Below are positions 49,590 to 63,814 of a stretch of 64,000 nucleotides of DNA, in pieces. The DNA lies in NCBI GenBank assembly GCA_012861695.1, contig JAAOOA010000127.1:23932767-23996766 (forward strand), in the 5' to 3' direction. Below the pieces are notes generated by a model, which worked only from the letters and a program-made list of their open reading frames with translations, was not told where the DNA came from and did not search any database. Numbering within the stretch: position 1 is the first letter of the stretch; every line of letters starts with the position of its first letter. Source of the DNA: Trematomus loennbergii. Lineage: Eukaryota; Chordata; Actinopteri; Perciformes; Nototheniidae. Both the position numbers and the translations under genes were made by a program.

Positions 49590-49990
49590 TTCGCGTTGGC
49601 ATTGCTCAAGAGGACTTCGTATACTGCTGATTCTATTCCATTTTTAGTTGTCCTCTTTTCAATTGACAATGTTGCATTTCCCCAGCGTGCTCTGGTTTCT
49701 GTTGATGTAGCTTCTGCAATGAGACTGTCGGTTAGCGGCATGCCGACCATTGCTGGCGTCGGCGAAGTTATGGAAAAGCTACCGAAAGGCACTGCGGCCC
49801 TAATGGGGAAAACGTATGGTTGAAAAATGATATCGCAAATGAGGAGACAACTAATGGTGTTATTGCAGAGAGCGCTTGTTGAACCAAAAATAGATGGACA
49901 CATCTGTTGTCAATCGGGCTAAATTGGTTGTGTCCATGCCTGGCGGGACACATACGTACAGGAAAAGACCTTAAGCAGACAAACATTTAC
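49590..49990. other. CpG-rich patch in wnt7b intron 2, origin unknown
   Basis: About 20 CpGs in 400 bases, 0.7 kb after exon 2. A 119-codon frame is open on the minus strand (49544-49903) and a 75-codon frame on the plus strand (49596-49823). I recognise neither product and see no splice signals that would connect them. It could be an internal regulatory island or a relic of an inserted element. Confidence 0.4.
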
Positions 49991-52900
49991 ATTTACGATG
50001 CTTTTGTTTGAGAGACTTGGCTCTCCGCAAACCTCTTTTGCATCGCTTTTGTTTTACTGGGTTTTTTTACATTTTTTCATTTGGAAGATGCTTTGTTGCC
50101 ATTATGTTGCGGTCGGGCTGTGCATTTAATCCAGTGGCTCTGTTAACAATCACTCCTCTTAAGGAGTAGCTGAATTAGCTCCAGCTCTCCCTCCAAAAGC
50201 ATTTTTTCTTTGTTGTGAATGTGGCGCTTTCATTTGTAATGGAGCTCATGTTGTTTTCCTCACCACTCAACAAACCCTTGCCTCCTCCTTCTGGTCTGTT
50301 CTTTTATGCCCTTTTGAAGGGGGCGGAGAGCTAGAAATGATTTAAGGCACTGGTTCACTAGGCATCGTTTTGTCTAATCTGCATTTCTGTAGGAATAATG
50401 TTTGTGTTTTACATATTATACTGGTTACTAAAGCACTTTGCAGGATAGAAACCTACATTTAGCAATTCTAATTAACATAGTTATTTCTTTCTCTAATGGG
50501 AATTGTAAGCATTCACTAATTGTATTTTAGGCCATTCAACCCTATGGGGCTCTTTCTCCTTTTGACAGTGATGCCACATCTACATCCCATACTGGCGTCA
50601 TCTGAATTTCGCTCTTCTTGTTTGGTTTCTAGTGGATTTGCACAAATAATGCTTCATGCTCCTGTACTGTGCACATTTGGTGACTGTTAGTGTCCACTTC
50701 TCATCCGAGGGTGATGACTGCCGGGCCTGCTGTCATTTTCCAATAATGAAGGGACTTAATGTCTTCTCAATAAAGTATTCCAACGATGACGTCTTCTTGT
50801 AGACCAACATGCAACTTCATTTAGCTGAGAGTTCCCATGACAGATTATTATTAACACATTATTGTTTTGCGTTTTTGTTCTACGTGATAATCAACATACA
50901 TCTGTTGTCCCATTTGAATCCTACATGCAAGTCACATAGGTTGAGATAATCTTACACTTTTTAGGGCCCATAATGGGGACATTTGCAGTGTTACAGTTGT
51001 CAAATGCTGTTTATTTGATAAAAAGAGAAACACACTGTAGCTCTGTTTTTGATAGCTTTTAAAAAGGTTAACAGGAATGCTGTAGCACAGGGTTTTTCCT
51101 CTCTTCTTTATATTAATAGATTTTTCCTCCACTCCATAGGGGTTAAAGGAAAATTGTCCAATTGTTTCTGCATTTTGACAGTGTTGGCATATTATGTGAA
51201 AGCCATGGCTTGCATTTGTGATGTTGGTTCATGGTATTATAAGATAGAACTGGCACTAAAGAGCTTAATGTGCTATAAGCATAAGTAACTATAAAAAAGG
51301 GACTTAAAGTACATGTTTTACATTTCAATTAATCATTTCCGTATAAATGCAACAGACACACACATTTACACACAGGTATTATTTTCAACATTATTTTATT
51401 ATGTTGCTGATCAACTTTAGTTAAATATATGCCAAATGTTTATGATGAAACATAAATTCCTTCTCTGACTTGAACTTTAGTTACAGAAAAACGTATCAAA
51501 TGAACTAAATGGAGAAATCCTCTCTGAAATATACCAACATTATCTGAGCTTCTCTTCAGCTCGCCCAGGAATGTTAATCTTTCCTGATGATTGACATATC
51601 ATTTATTTTTTTCTCAAACAATTGCTGCCCAAAATCTGAAATTGGCGCCATTTCTTTTCTTAACCCCTTCCTGTTGGTGTGTTCCGGCTTCTTTCTGGGT
51701 CTTTGCTCGGCATTCAAAAGAGACCTGTTGGTATATAAATCCGTTACAGTTTTGTTTAACAGACTTAAAAGCATCCCTGTGTCAGCTGTGCCGCTTACCA
51801 TGACCATCTTCGCTTACCTGGCAGCTGTTAAAGTAGACTTTAAGGTAATTTAAAGGCACCGGTTTTCTGTCAAACAGCAGAGTGTTTTGTTTTGATTTAC
51901 AGTATACTGATTTGCTCGACATCTTCCCCTGATTGCCTTTAAAAGCATTCTTGGAGAGTTCTGCTCATACACAGTTTCACTACTTAACTAATAATTGATG
52001 TTCAAGCCTTTTCTCTCACTGTATTTAAAATCACGTAAATGGTTAACATGGACATACATTTTGTCAAAAACTCTGGCTGTTTTCCCTAAACTTTAACGAG
52101 CGATGAGCTGGGTTCACGTGTTGTTGGTGTTTGAGGCAGTGGGATGACGCTCTCCTCTGCTGTAGATGGAATGCTGTCTGACAGTGCTCATTCAGTTTAG
52201 CAGTGTCCCACTTGGTCACCGTGGGAGACCACAGAAGCCACAGCTCCTGCAGAACTGCACTGCCAAAAGTGGGCGATTTAGCGTTTTTCTCTCAACACCT
52301 TATTGTGAAACTGCCCTCCACTCGCCTCGCACACGACATTCTCGGCTCTGATAGTTTCCAGTGTTTGTTGCTCATGATTGAAGATGTAACCATGTTTTCT
52401 GACCATGTCTGTATGTATTATGGAATTCTTTAGCATGGCATATGAAATCATGGAATACAGCCCTTCAACAAAATGTTCCAATCCCTTCTCCCAATCTGCA
52501 AATTCCCACATCATCATAATCAAGTACAGGGGAAAAGCTATTCCCATTCCACTCCCATTTAAGTTTTTCATTCAAATCCCCCAAATTATGAACACTAAAC
52601 CTTTCCCCCTGCTCTGTGATCCAGTCTTAGTTTTGGACTGGAGGGAGGAGATGTCGGCATTTTTTCAAGAACCAAAGATCAGCCGACCGCAAGTCTAATG
52701 CATTCTCTCTGTGCTGCCTGCTCTTGGAGGCAGTCTCTGTTCTGGAGCTTCTCCATGATATTACATTGGCTTTCCAAGAGAGCACACATTAATAGTTGGG
52801 TTATTGAAGCGTTACACAACAGGAGATATCTTCATTTAGCAAAGGTGGATTCATTTCAAAGGCTGACCATTTGATAATTATTCCACTCTTCTACTGTAAA

Positions 52901-54592
52901 CAGAGAAAGTGTTTTGAGTTCAGGAGAAGGCTTCTGCTCCTGGCTCCATCCCTGTTGCGTGACACTGATGAAGACTTGAGGTTAGATGGATTGATGGAAA
53001 AATGAAAGCATCCCCATTCGTGTTTTGTGCTCTGTTCCTTTACCAGTATCTCTGGTTTGCAAAGAGCGTTGGCTTTCCTATTAGGCTCTAACTGACAAAT
53101 TGGAGAACAAAACCATAAACATGCAGTGAGATTGGAAACTGGCAATTTAAGTACGTCTCTGTTTCCTCTGCAAAAGCAGATTTAGTAGTCCTCTCTTGAT
53201 GCCCTGCTATGGTGTTGGCATGGGATGGTGCTTTCAGTCTGTGAAAATGTGGAATGAATTATCCCTCGCTAACAGAAATGGGTCTTATTGAGCAGCTTGT
53301 TGCAGTCTATTAAGAAGTAATAATGAAATTATAGACAAATCCATCAGCAAGTCATGAGGAAAGGAGGGTTTAAGCATAAGAATGGCAAACGTGGTCAATC
53401 CTCCAATCTTAATCCTTGGCCTGGTTTCTGGATGAATCATTCTATTTTAAATATTTCTGTCATGACTGATCCCACGGCTGTGATTTGTTGATGCCGTTTT
53501 ATTATGCGTATTTAAGTGTGTTCAACCACGCGTGGAGTGCATCGAAAGCTCAATGTGGTTTCGGTTACACATATAACATAATATGTTGACGTGTCTTTGA
53601 TCCAGCCAGTGATCTTTGCCCCGTACCTCAACTTCTACACACAAACAGTAATATGTGACAAAGTTTTCCCTGTTGTATTTATTCAGTTGTTTTATTCTCT
53701 TTTTAGGTAATCAATTCCTTTAATACTGTACTTTTCTCTTTCTTGAATGTTATCTTTTGACTTGACCTAAAAAAAAAAGCCTTATATTGTGTCCCAACAT
53801 CAGACATTCCTTTAGTTAACCACCTGTAATAGAGATACCCTTCTCTTAAAAGACCTGCTTATGAACACCTTGCAGCTTTGTTCAAATCGCAATGCACTTG
53901 ATGTCGGCGTTTAGAGCTTGAAAACGGACACCTTTCAACGGCTACACTCAGCATCAAAGGCCAACACTGGCCCCCTTGTCATAAAATGGCCTGCTCTGGT
54001 TACTCTCTGTTTGACTTTCCAGCCAGTTTGTCACCGTCCTGATTCATGCGTTTCATCTGAAAGAGGTTTCTTGTTGTCCCGGCAGTGAAATATTACAAAA
54101 GTTCAATCATTCTGCCTCGGGCCCGTTGCACAAGAATAGATGGAGCACTTGAGCAGGTGAGCTGGTTTTACTGCAGAGGGAACAGTGGTTTTTTTTCCTT
54201 TTTTTTGCAGGGTCAAAAAACAAGGTTAAAATGAATGTGTTGTTTAAAGAAGAACGGATCAAAATGACTAGGTAGAATCTGACTTTATAACAAAAAGGCT
54301 TTTTAGGAAAGACTTAAGGAGCAGTCTGGTTTGCTCTGTGACCTACATCATACCTCTTTCTCTTTCTGTTTCTCCCCAAAGTGTTTCTCTCCCTTTCTGT
54401 CTCTTTCTCTAGCGGTGTGTCATGACCAGAAACTAAGGATGAGAACAGGGAAAACTGATAAGAAATGTCTATCTGAAGCAAACAAATGCAAGTATGATAA
54501 AAATGTGGAGGCTTAGGCAGACGGTAGGAAAGTAGAGGGTGTGTTCGTGTCTGTATTTTCCCATCCTGCTTTATAGTATCCACCGCCAGTCA

Positions 54593-54611
54593 CTCCCTCC
54601 CTCCCTCCCTT
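54593..54611. repeat. Short CTCC tetranucleotide repeat
   Basis: About five units of CTCC in intron 2. Confidence 0.8.
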
Positions 54612-56749
54612 GTTTACCCATCTCCCCGTGGAAGCACAGAGTGTGGTGAAGGCAGCGGGCGATCCACCTGCCAGGACTGCAGGGCTGCAGGGGCCACACC
54701 AGCGTCAAGTCAGATAAAGGATGTTTAAGTCAGCAGGTTCATTGAAAACCACTTGTGTGGAAAGAACTCCCGGACAGGCACGTACTTGATCGGGAGCTGG
54801 AGATGTAGGACCGCTCCGAGCAGAGCGCCCTGAGAGAGGAGGGGAAAGGTCACTCACACACAGATAGAGCCAGACATAACTCAGGGCTGAGGTGGGTACT
54901 CTGTTTAGTGGAGGAGGACAAGTACAAAGAGGATGTGGTTGATAGAAGTTATTGGATTTTTGGTTTACACTCTATGCCCTTTTAAAAAAAAGCAGAATTT
55001 GTTCTTTTTTACGTTGAAATTACCCTACTTTCTTAAATCAAAAAGATTGATGGCGGCTTTGGCTCTTATTTAAGAATCATTGTGTTGTCCATTACTGATG
55101 ATTTAAGTTGTATTTAACTTTTCTTTATTTAAACTAATGCTGTAACCAGATTGTTAAAAAAACAAGAACCAAGTAATAAGGGTTTTCTATTCACAAGGTT
55201 AACCACAGTTAAGACTGCTACCATTTAATCACAAGGGCCTGAGTCATTGACAGACGACCTATTCTGTCTTTTTTATTTAGGTTTAGGTATGAGGATTTGT
55301 TCATTGTACAGAAGACGGCCTCAGAGCAGATTTCATGGGCAAAAACAACTCGCAGTTATCTGATACATAGAATCAGATGGAGTATAAATAAACTACTGTG
55401 CCAGTCGTAGTCAATCAATACTATAATGTGGCCTAAAATAGCCATACATTTATTTATTCAGCATTTCTCCTAATTTTCTCCTCTCATACGCTGCACTACA
55501 AGGTTTACGGACAACAACATACTTGCAGATTATAAATGCATTGGCGGAGATCCTTCCCCTTCTCGGAATCAGTCGATGGTCATTTGTGGTGAAATCGTAC
55601 CCCTGCAGAATGCAAGTACAACATCGCAGTCCAACCTAAGGCTAATAATGAACGGACAAGAAAATCTATTCAAATGACCATGTGGTTCCATTCCTGCTTT
55701 GTTTCCTCGTTCTGACGAAGTTAAAGGAAATGCAAGTTGAAATATTAATTTCGACCAGCTGAACTTTTCAAAGCTCCAAAACAGACATTGAAGTTAAATA
55801 TCAACTACAGGATAAACATTCTTTCCTTGAAAGCAAATAAGTCAGTCGTATAATGAAACTGAATCCACAAACGCTGTCAACCTGGTGCTTATTCAAATAC
55901 CTTGAAGGAGAATAAGAATAAATCTTAAAAAAAATGTCTTTCCTTCTCATATTTTAAAGGCTATCTTCATGAGGGAGTTCAATTCTTCATGAGAAAACTA
56001 CAATGTTATCCCGTTTGACATATGAGCTTAGTGAGTTGGCTATACCTAGGCCTCGTGTACTAAAGAGTCAAAAACTCATTCTTCAAAACTGGCTTTTTTT
56101 TCAAGAGCACACAATTGGGTACTTTGACACTGGTGAACTCCCCTAAAGAACCATCAATCATCTCACTGCCGCAGAGGTTTTTCCCTTTGTGGGATTAGTT
56201 TCGTGTTGGTTGTACAGCCTTTGGGCACATTGTGGTTATCCGCTCAGATATGTAATCATTCACACAATTCTGTTATGCTGTAAAAAGATAAAAATATGTC
56301 ATGGTTATCATAAAAAATGCTTTATTGTGGCTGCTATCGCGGAAAAATATCAAATATCTCTGATGCATCGAAGTGCGGCGCTCCCAGCAAAACTGCAGAT
56401 TCACTTCCAGGCAGCCGAGTACTTGATGCTATGCGGATAACAGTGTGGAAATGATGCGTGCATTGTGTTATGGTGGAACGGTGGTGGATAAAAGGCCTAT
56501 TTTTCAGCCCATCATCATGTGGGTAGCCATAATCCTCTCTGCCCTCCTCCATATGAGTCCAGAGAAAACAGAGCAGTCGTGTACATGTGTGTGTGTTCCA
56601 ATGTGTAGGATGTTTCCCCTCACTTTTATCAGATAGGGGAGTCTGATGGGCTGTTGTTCTACAGTGTGTGGGCTGTGGTCATCACGGCTTGGTAAAGGTC
56701 ATCTCTTACTTTTTTTCTCCCAATTTCTCGCCTCACATCCCCTGCCCAC

Positions 56750-57130
56750 AACATGCGTCTGTATCTAGGGTGGGTCCTCTCGTCCTACGCGTCCAAACAG
56801 CGCTATCATGGCCAGGCCCCTTGTTCATTCATCAGCTCTGTCTCTGTCTCAGACTGTGTGGGTGTGTCGGGAGCTGGGGACCCTCTCCTTTCCCTCACCC
56901 TGCTCTCTCTCCTGCCCACCCACTGTCTGTCTGCTGACGTGGCCCGGGGTCGTTGTGGACCCTGGCCCTCGGGCCCCTGCGCTTGTATATGTGTGAGTCG
57001 GTGGCCCCTCCCTCCCCGCGGCGTTATCGGTGGGATCTGCGTCTGTCTGTGTCTGCCAGGGCCGCTAGACGCAGGAGGAAACAGGATGCGAGAGGATCAA
57101 CTGTAATCTCACAGCGCGCTTTGTTCCACA
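56750..57130. other. GC-rich patch in wnt7b intron 2
   Basis: GC- and pyrimidine-rich sequence including GACGTGGCCCGGGGTCGTTG and CTCCCTCCCCGCGGCG. Overlapping frames are open through it but give low-complexity products with no recognisable domain. Possibly an intronic regulatory island. Confidence 0.3.
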
Positions 57131-58729
57131 CAATCCCAGGCCGATCACTGTATTCTCTACACGCAGGCCGCCACTGGACATTTACATGTGCCAACAATCA
57201 CACTGCTACTGGCCCACTTAGGTGAGAGCGAGAGCTAGTGGGTTTGAGGCAAAGAGACACTGGTAGGAGGAAGAGGATGTGAAGAGACCTGGGCTTTATT
57301 TGAGGGTTTGATGAACATCAGCGAATATGGAAATGTTAGGTCTGGAGGTTTCTGTTGTAATGAGAAAGGAAACATGTCATCAGTGGCATATTTGACTCGC
57401 TGATTATAGTGATGAGGATAATGATGTCTACAATGATATGGTGTGGGATTGATATATATCTCGGTAAATATGTTTCCATTGAAGATGAAAGAAAGTCAAA
57501 TGGGATTGAAATTGAGGAAAATCCTCAACTCTGTCCTCAAATGAACTTGATGATTACCGTGTTGGGCACATACTGTACAGGCCTACATTTCCAGATCTGA
57601 GCAGGTGAGGTCCTGATTCGTTCTCATTATTAGGATGAAAGAGTGGGAAGCAGATTTGTGCCTGTTTTAGCAAGTCTCGGTATTCAGTCGAAAAGCTTTA
57701 TCTCCACCTCAGGGAGATCAGGGAAGAAAAAGGATGCTTTTGAGATGTTAGCTCAATTTTCTATGCCTGGGAGGCAGCTTACTTAAATTCTCAGCATTTA
57801 ATACCGGCAACGTTAAATACCCTCATAATTGTTTTAGCTTTACAGCTCAAAGCCCTCCTTATTATATGAATCAAACTCGGGACCCTACAGTAAGCGGCTG
57901 TGCCAAAGCGTGTCACTTCCCCAGCTCCATGATGTGAGTACACTGAGAATGTGGAGCCTAGTTCTGGTAAAACAATATTATTTTATTGTACAGGAACAAG
58001 ACTGTGCTAATTCCTCAAGCTGCAAACCTCACAGACCACAAACCTTTTCTATAATTTGCTGGGAGCATATGTTCATAGCAACGGTACATAAAGCGGAACG
58101 GAAAACAGTAGTAGAGTACGCATTAGTCAGTTCAGTGATTGGTATACAAAGCAAGGGGTTTTCCTCCAATTTTCTTCCCCTTCCATGGGGCCCTAGAGAC
58201 ACTGTTCCAGCGCCGTCAAGGCATTGGTTAGAGCTTGTTTTTCAGTGTTTTGGGTGTCATAACTTTATTATATATGTACAGTGTGGAAAAATATTTTTTT
58301 GAATAGTTTTCAAGAAGTTATACATACAATTAGTGCTACGAAACGCCTCAAAGTATCTCAGATCTTTATTTGATTCCATTTTTGCTGACGTTCTTTTCTT
58401 CGTATTAAGCATTTATCTTGCTCTATAGTTTATATAGTATAGTATAGCAGTGACTTCCTTGGCTTTAGGGTTTTCACTTCATCAGGAAAGTGGAAGTGCA
58501 GCAAGGCAGAAAGAGTAGCCAGAATAAGTTAGTTTGAAGTCAGTGAAGCTCCAGAAACAGTCATCTTAACTACTATCTCTCTATCCACCTTGGAAATGGG
58601 TAATTGGGGCCGAGTGGTGGTGAGTTTGGGGAATGTTTTGCTGCTGTGTCCTCTAGAAGAAAAAATTAAGTTTCCTGTACTGTTTTTTTTGTAACTTCAG
58701 TCAACATCAGCACAAGTGTAAAGACCCCC

Positions 58730-58747
58730 AGCCACCAGCAGGTGACA
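58730..58747 (+). promoter_or_regulatory. Weak CTCF-like motif (plus orientation)
   Basis: AGCCACCAGCAGGTGACAC shares the CCACCAGCAGG core but lacks the full G run. Confidence 0.25.
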
Positions 58748-59008
58748 CTTTTCCCTTTGTTCACTGTAGTGCCATTTGTCTGTGACAGGATGTCTTTGTG
58801 CTTAATGGATATGAAGCTCTGAAACTTCAGTGTATCGTTGAGTTGTTGAGATGTCATTTCTTATGCAATCCAACCCTCCACTGTCCCCGGGGTGTGAGTG
58901 CATGTCCGGGATGAGGGGGCCTTTAAAAAGCTTTCCCCTTCACTGCTCCACCAACAGGCTTGGCTTGTGTGGAGAGGCCATTCAACTGCACTGCTGGGCT
59001 CTGCCTCT

Positions 59009-59169
<161 letters not shown>

Positions 59170-60708
59170 CCTGTTGCTTGGCAAGACCACCACCAGTATT
59201 CCAGCCTAAACTACTTCTCTCAAGCCCTTTTCATCAGCTGAATTTCTTCTCCTCCCCTCTTACTGTATCCGGTCCCCCTCCCCTTTGCCGAAATAAAGTT
59301 GTATCTGTGCTGAATTGTAAATCATCAGCTTTCTTCAGTGCTTCTTGTGGCTTAGTATACTGACTATACAAATAATGCTGAACAAGCAATAGATATACAA
59401 TAGCTTCTCTTAACAGGTGAGTTTGGTCATCATAGTAACCAAAAAATACAAAATAGTTTTCTGAAATGAGGTATGTATGTGCTGTTTGCTGCACATTTGT
59501 CGTTTCACCATCTAGAAAAAAAGACACAACAAAACTGACTTTGGGTTTATTTTGTGGATAGAGCAGTGGCCTGTAGCCTTGTGTTTAAGTCCCTACAATA
59601 TATCTTTGCCCTTTTCTCTCTTGTCAGCAACATAGCCTAACCATGTCCTGTTGAGGTTCAGCGGCAGTGTTACTACATCAGCTAGCCTTTGCTACACCAG
59701 CACTGCCCGTAAAGTATCATCGGTTGTAAATCTCCTGTGCTGTGTCATGTTAAATCGTCTAGCGGTGTGCCTGCCTCCGGCTATAAACACAGATTGCCAT
59801 TTTAGCGGCAAGCCGCTACATGCAGAGATTTCTTTTTGTGTCCCAGTTTCAGCCGAGGGTCCAAAGTGGTTTGGTCAGTTAATGTGAAGGCCAAGGCATT
59901 CTGAGCCAGGAGCTTTCATTACATCTCTGGTTTTAGTCACTTGCTTGTTTTTTAAGGCTTGTACCTGTTTTAAGTGTAGCTGGACTTCTCTTCTTCCTCC
60001 CTACTTTCTTGGATAGTGTAGCAGACACTTGCCACTAAACTCCATTAGACATCTGGTTTAATATTGCTCCATTCTTCTCCTCTGGATGTTTCCAAGTTCA
60101 TTGAGGTTTTTTTGGTCACTCCAATTTTCCACTGGCAGCTAGCGAGGCTATCCCAGGGTGGTTCCTCCTGGAGGGGTTTCAGGACTCTGGGGCCAGGCTC
60201 TGCTGGGCTTTCAGCGGCTGTGATGGGTGCTTTTTCTCCTCCGCTTTTCATCAACCACACGGCTGTTAAGCAAAGCAGGGCCTTTTTCCTGAGGGCACGG
60301 GTGTAAAACGATGCTGCACGCACAACATCCGACACAAGACAACAGAGCATTGTTTCCTTGTTGTGGTAATATTTATGAATTTGTTTTGTTCAGTGAACAA
60401 CCTTTGAGCCCTGAAATAGTTTGACTAGAGTTCAAGCATAACTCTGCATTTATGGAGGGAAAGTTTTGATTGTAGTTTATATGTTTTTTATTAAGATTCG
60501 TCATACATAATGTGATTGAATAGGCAAGAGGCAGATTGAATGCTCCATTCACAAGGATATATATACCCAGCAGACAACATATTTAAAACATCTGATTTCC
60601 GATGTTCTTTGGTTCACTGCACAATGAAAAAAGAGGGTCTTGATCGCACAGTTCCATGGCTTGTGTAATTGGCTTTCATTATGGCCATGCAGAGCCTCGG
60701 CATTGCCA

Positions 60709-60726
60709 GACCCACCAGGGGGTGAC
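60709..60726 (+). promoter_or_regulatory. CTCF-like motif (plus orientation) in wnt7b intron 2
   Basis: GACCCACCAGGGGGTGACA matches the core CCACCAGGGGG exactly. Confidence 0.45.
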
Positions 60727-63124
60727 AACCAGTACAAGCCCCGTCATCATCATTTTCCCCATGAGCAGCACAACTCAATGGGCCCAGAAATGGGCGAGCA
60801 TCTACGGCTCAGGGAACCACCCTTTCTCTGGAAACTGCCTTTATCCTGTTTTAAACATTACAGTGACGCTCTGTTTGTGCAAATGTGTTTTTAACAGTGT
60901 ATGTGTGTGAGGGTGGAGGGCGGTGTGAGCGTGTTGTGTATTTTTATTATGTGGCCGGTCACTGAGGATTTCCGTGCATATGAATGCGTGTGAATGCATT
61001 TACATTATGGTTGCGCGCCTCCATCTGTGCATGTGTGTGAGGTGGGGGCAGCAGATTGTTACCACAAGCTGGTGGGGCACAGCTCTGCTGCTAACCAAAG
61101 GAGCAAGTGGTTGTGAGTCAGTCCCCACCAGGCAAACCTGTGGCCGTGGTATTAGCTCTGCAGCACCAGTGCCAAGATAGGAAATTAACAGTGGCTTTGG
61201 GTGAAAACGTCTGTGAGAGTTCACAAAATGCCCCTGAGACTAGAATAAGAGGTGCAAAAAAAAATCCCTCGGAAGAAAGAAGAGGAAATGAAATATAAAA
61301 GCTGCACTTAGGCACGGAATATGTAGTGCAAAAAGAGCAATAAAATTAGGCAATAGGCAAATATAAACCAGAACAGATAAGTACATTTTACTATTCTGCT
61401 TAATGCGAAGCAGTCATACCAAGGCAAGACTCCAGCTAATGCTAGCAGCCTTGGCTCTATCTGACCGCACTGTCTGGGCCCATTAACTTAGTTAAAATAA
61501 GCAAAGATTTTACGCCTAGTAACTTTATAAAATTGTTAAAAGTTTATTTGGTCAGGGAAAATTACACAGGCCATACTGAGGCATTTTGTGTTTTATTTCC
61601 TTATAATTTCCACTTTATTGATGTACTTTGCTGCTGCAGATGTAAACATTTCCTCCATTTGCTCATTTTGGGATATTATTTTGGTTTTTGGTCGACACGA
61701 ATGTGGGTGCGCCTGCAGTGTCTGACGGTTTATTTATTGTAGGTACTGAATGTTTTGCAGCTCCCTTATGTACGCAGAAAGTTTTGTATATTTGTTTAAC
61801 TCCATTAATTTAAAAATGTAAATATGTCTCACAGGACATGTTTTAGCATGTTACAGCCAAATAGTTCAATACATTGGATTATGATTTAACTTGATTATAC
61901 TCAGGTATAACTCATCATAATTCTTCACATTCTATGACAGTTTGTCCTACTAGATGTTACTAGAATTACAAACAACTTATCAAATAAGGTTTTAAATAGC
62001 CTTTGCTTTTCACACCCAACTCGTCTGCATCTTGCGTGCAGTGACATCAGGTTATAATGTCCAGAACACTGGAGTTACTGTTTGGATCTGACGTAATAAA
62101 GTGGAGTTTGTTTGCCAAACTGTTCTGACAAGCTTCTTGGCTGTTTCTGTGAAAGCCATTGAGGAAATTATAAATTATCAAGGAGCTTTTGGTTGTCTGA
62201 AGTGCAGAAAAATGCATTTTACCTAGATAGATCCAAATAATTGCAACAGAGTACATTACACAACATACATCAAAAGACATTCCTCTCTGCTCTGCGGTTA
62301 ACCTTGTTTCTGCTGCTCGGCCGCTTCCAGATTACTGCCAGTTGAAGGAAGACTGAGGTTGTAATAGCCCACAGTCTGTTTTAGACCAGGGGAGGCAGGC
62401 CTCTGCAGCCATCAGGAGAGTATAGAGAACTCTGAGATATTTAGAAAGAGAAACGAGTGGTATGGCATGGGTACTGTCATCAACTTGATGGTACCTAAAT
62501 GTACTAAAAATACTTTTTTATCTTAAATCCATCATTTATTCCAAAGGACTTTTATTTGATTACATGATTCTGTGAGAAAAACGTGAAAAGCGTAAAAAAT
62601 AAAGTTGATATATAAACAACGATTTTGGAAATCTAAGTAATCCTTTAGGTCATTTATAAAGGAAAATGTGGAGCATTTGCTGGTTCAACCCTCCTAAAAT
62701 ATGAGAATTTGGAGCATTATATAATTCTTTTTTGGAGACATCACGTTTTCACTAAACAAAACAAATAATCAATTATCCTCGCTTCCAAAGGACTTAATCA
62801 TTCAAACGTCCATCTAACATGTGTTATTAAAGTAGAAGCATAGAACTGTAAAGAGCTGTCATACTTTTGCCTGATGTTATGCATTGTTGCAATTGTAACC
62901 GGTTTCATAAGCCAAAGCAATTCAATTTTTCGAACTCATATTTTACTTGATCATCACATAAAAAAAAAAATTAGTTTAATGAGATTTCCACACAGTAGTT
63001 TTAGGAATAACACACACACAGGTCAAATTAAATCTCCTGTTTAGTTTAGTTCTTATCTTATCGTGGCAGTCTTGGTTGTGGCTCTTGCCCCTCAGATAGT
63101 CTCCCTTCTCATCAGTGAGCATGA

Positions 63125-63196
63125 GCAGTCAGACCTGCAGTCAGCAGTCAGACCTGCAGTCAGACCTGCAGTCAGACCTGCAGTCAGACCTGCAGC
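63125..63196. repeat. 12-bp tandem repeat (CAGTCAGACCTG) upstream of wnt7b exon 3
   Basis: About five and a half copies of CAGTCAGACCTG, with one shortened junction (CAGTCAG-CAGTCAG). The last full units are identical, indicating recent expansion. It lies about 620 bases before the exon 3 acceptor and keeps several frames open by chance. Confidence 0.95.
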
Positions 63197-63814
63197 CCCC
63201 AGCTGTTCGCAGTGTGGGCAGCAGTACAAGGTGCTCCTGTGGAGGAATTCAGCACTTTGGACAGCACCTAGACCAGCTCTCCCCACGTTGGAATTCCAAC
63301 ACTGCACTCTTGCAGGCTGGGCCCAAGGACTTTGCGGTCGGAAATTTGACCACATTTCCACCAAGGTGCAGGAGGAAGGCTGTTTGGGAGAGGGAAGGAG
63401 ACGTTGGTAGCTTATCTAGAGGATGGAGCAGACTTGAAGTTTCTGTGCGATTTATCAAGGTCAACATTTTCTGCTGCAACTCATAATGTGACTGGAGTGC
63501 TGCGTTGCTGTACTGAAGTTGAGCATGGTCAACATTAAAAATGACTTATATGTTTACAATATTATTAAAACATGCTAAAATTCTCACTTAAACATCTTTG
63601 GAAGCTTTTTGAATGTGATGTACAAAATATGTCTGGGTTTAAGATTCACAGAACCACGTAGGATGGATAGCTGTGATATGTTTACATGTGTGTTAGGAAT
63701 TAGCAAAAGGGCTGATTCAAAAGCTTAATTGTGGCATTTTTCATGATCTGCTTATTGCTTCTTCTTATTTAATTCCAGTATTCCTTAAATGAAGTCCTTT
63801 TCGTCCTCTTTCAG

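Noticed and set aside
56753..57106. 117-codon frame in intron 2, considered as a third alternative first exon
   Set aside because: It does not resemble any Wnt leader and lies downstream of exon 2, so it could not add a signal peptide to ALSSVV.
63063..63486. Frames of 115 and 123 codons upstream of wnt7b exon 3
   Set aside because: Kept open by the 12-bp tandem repeat, whose length is a multiple of three. No family resemblance and located inside an intron.
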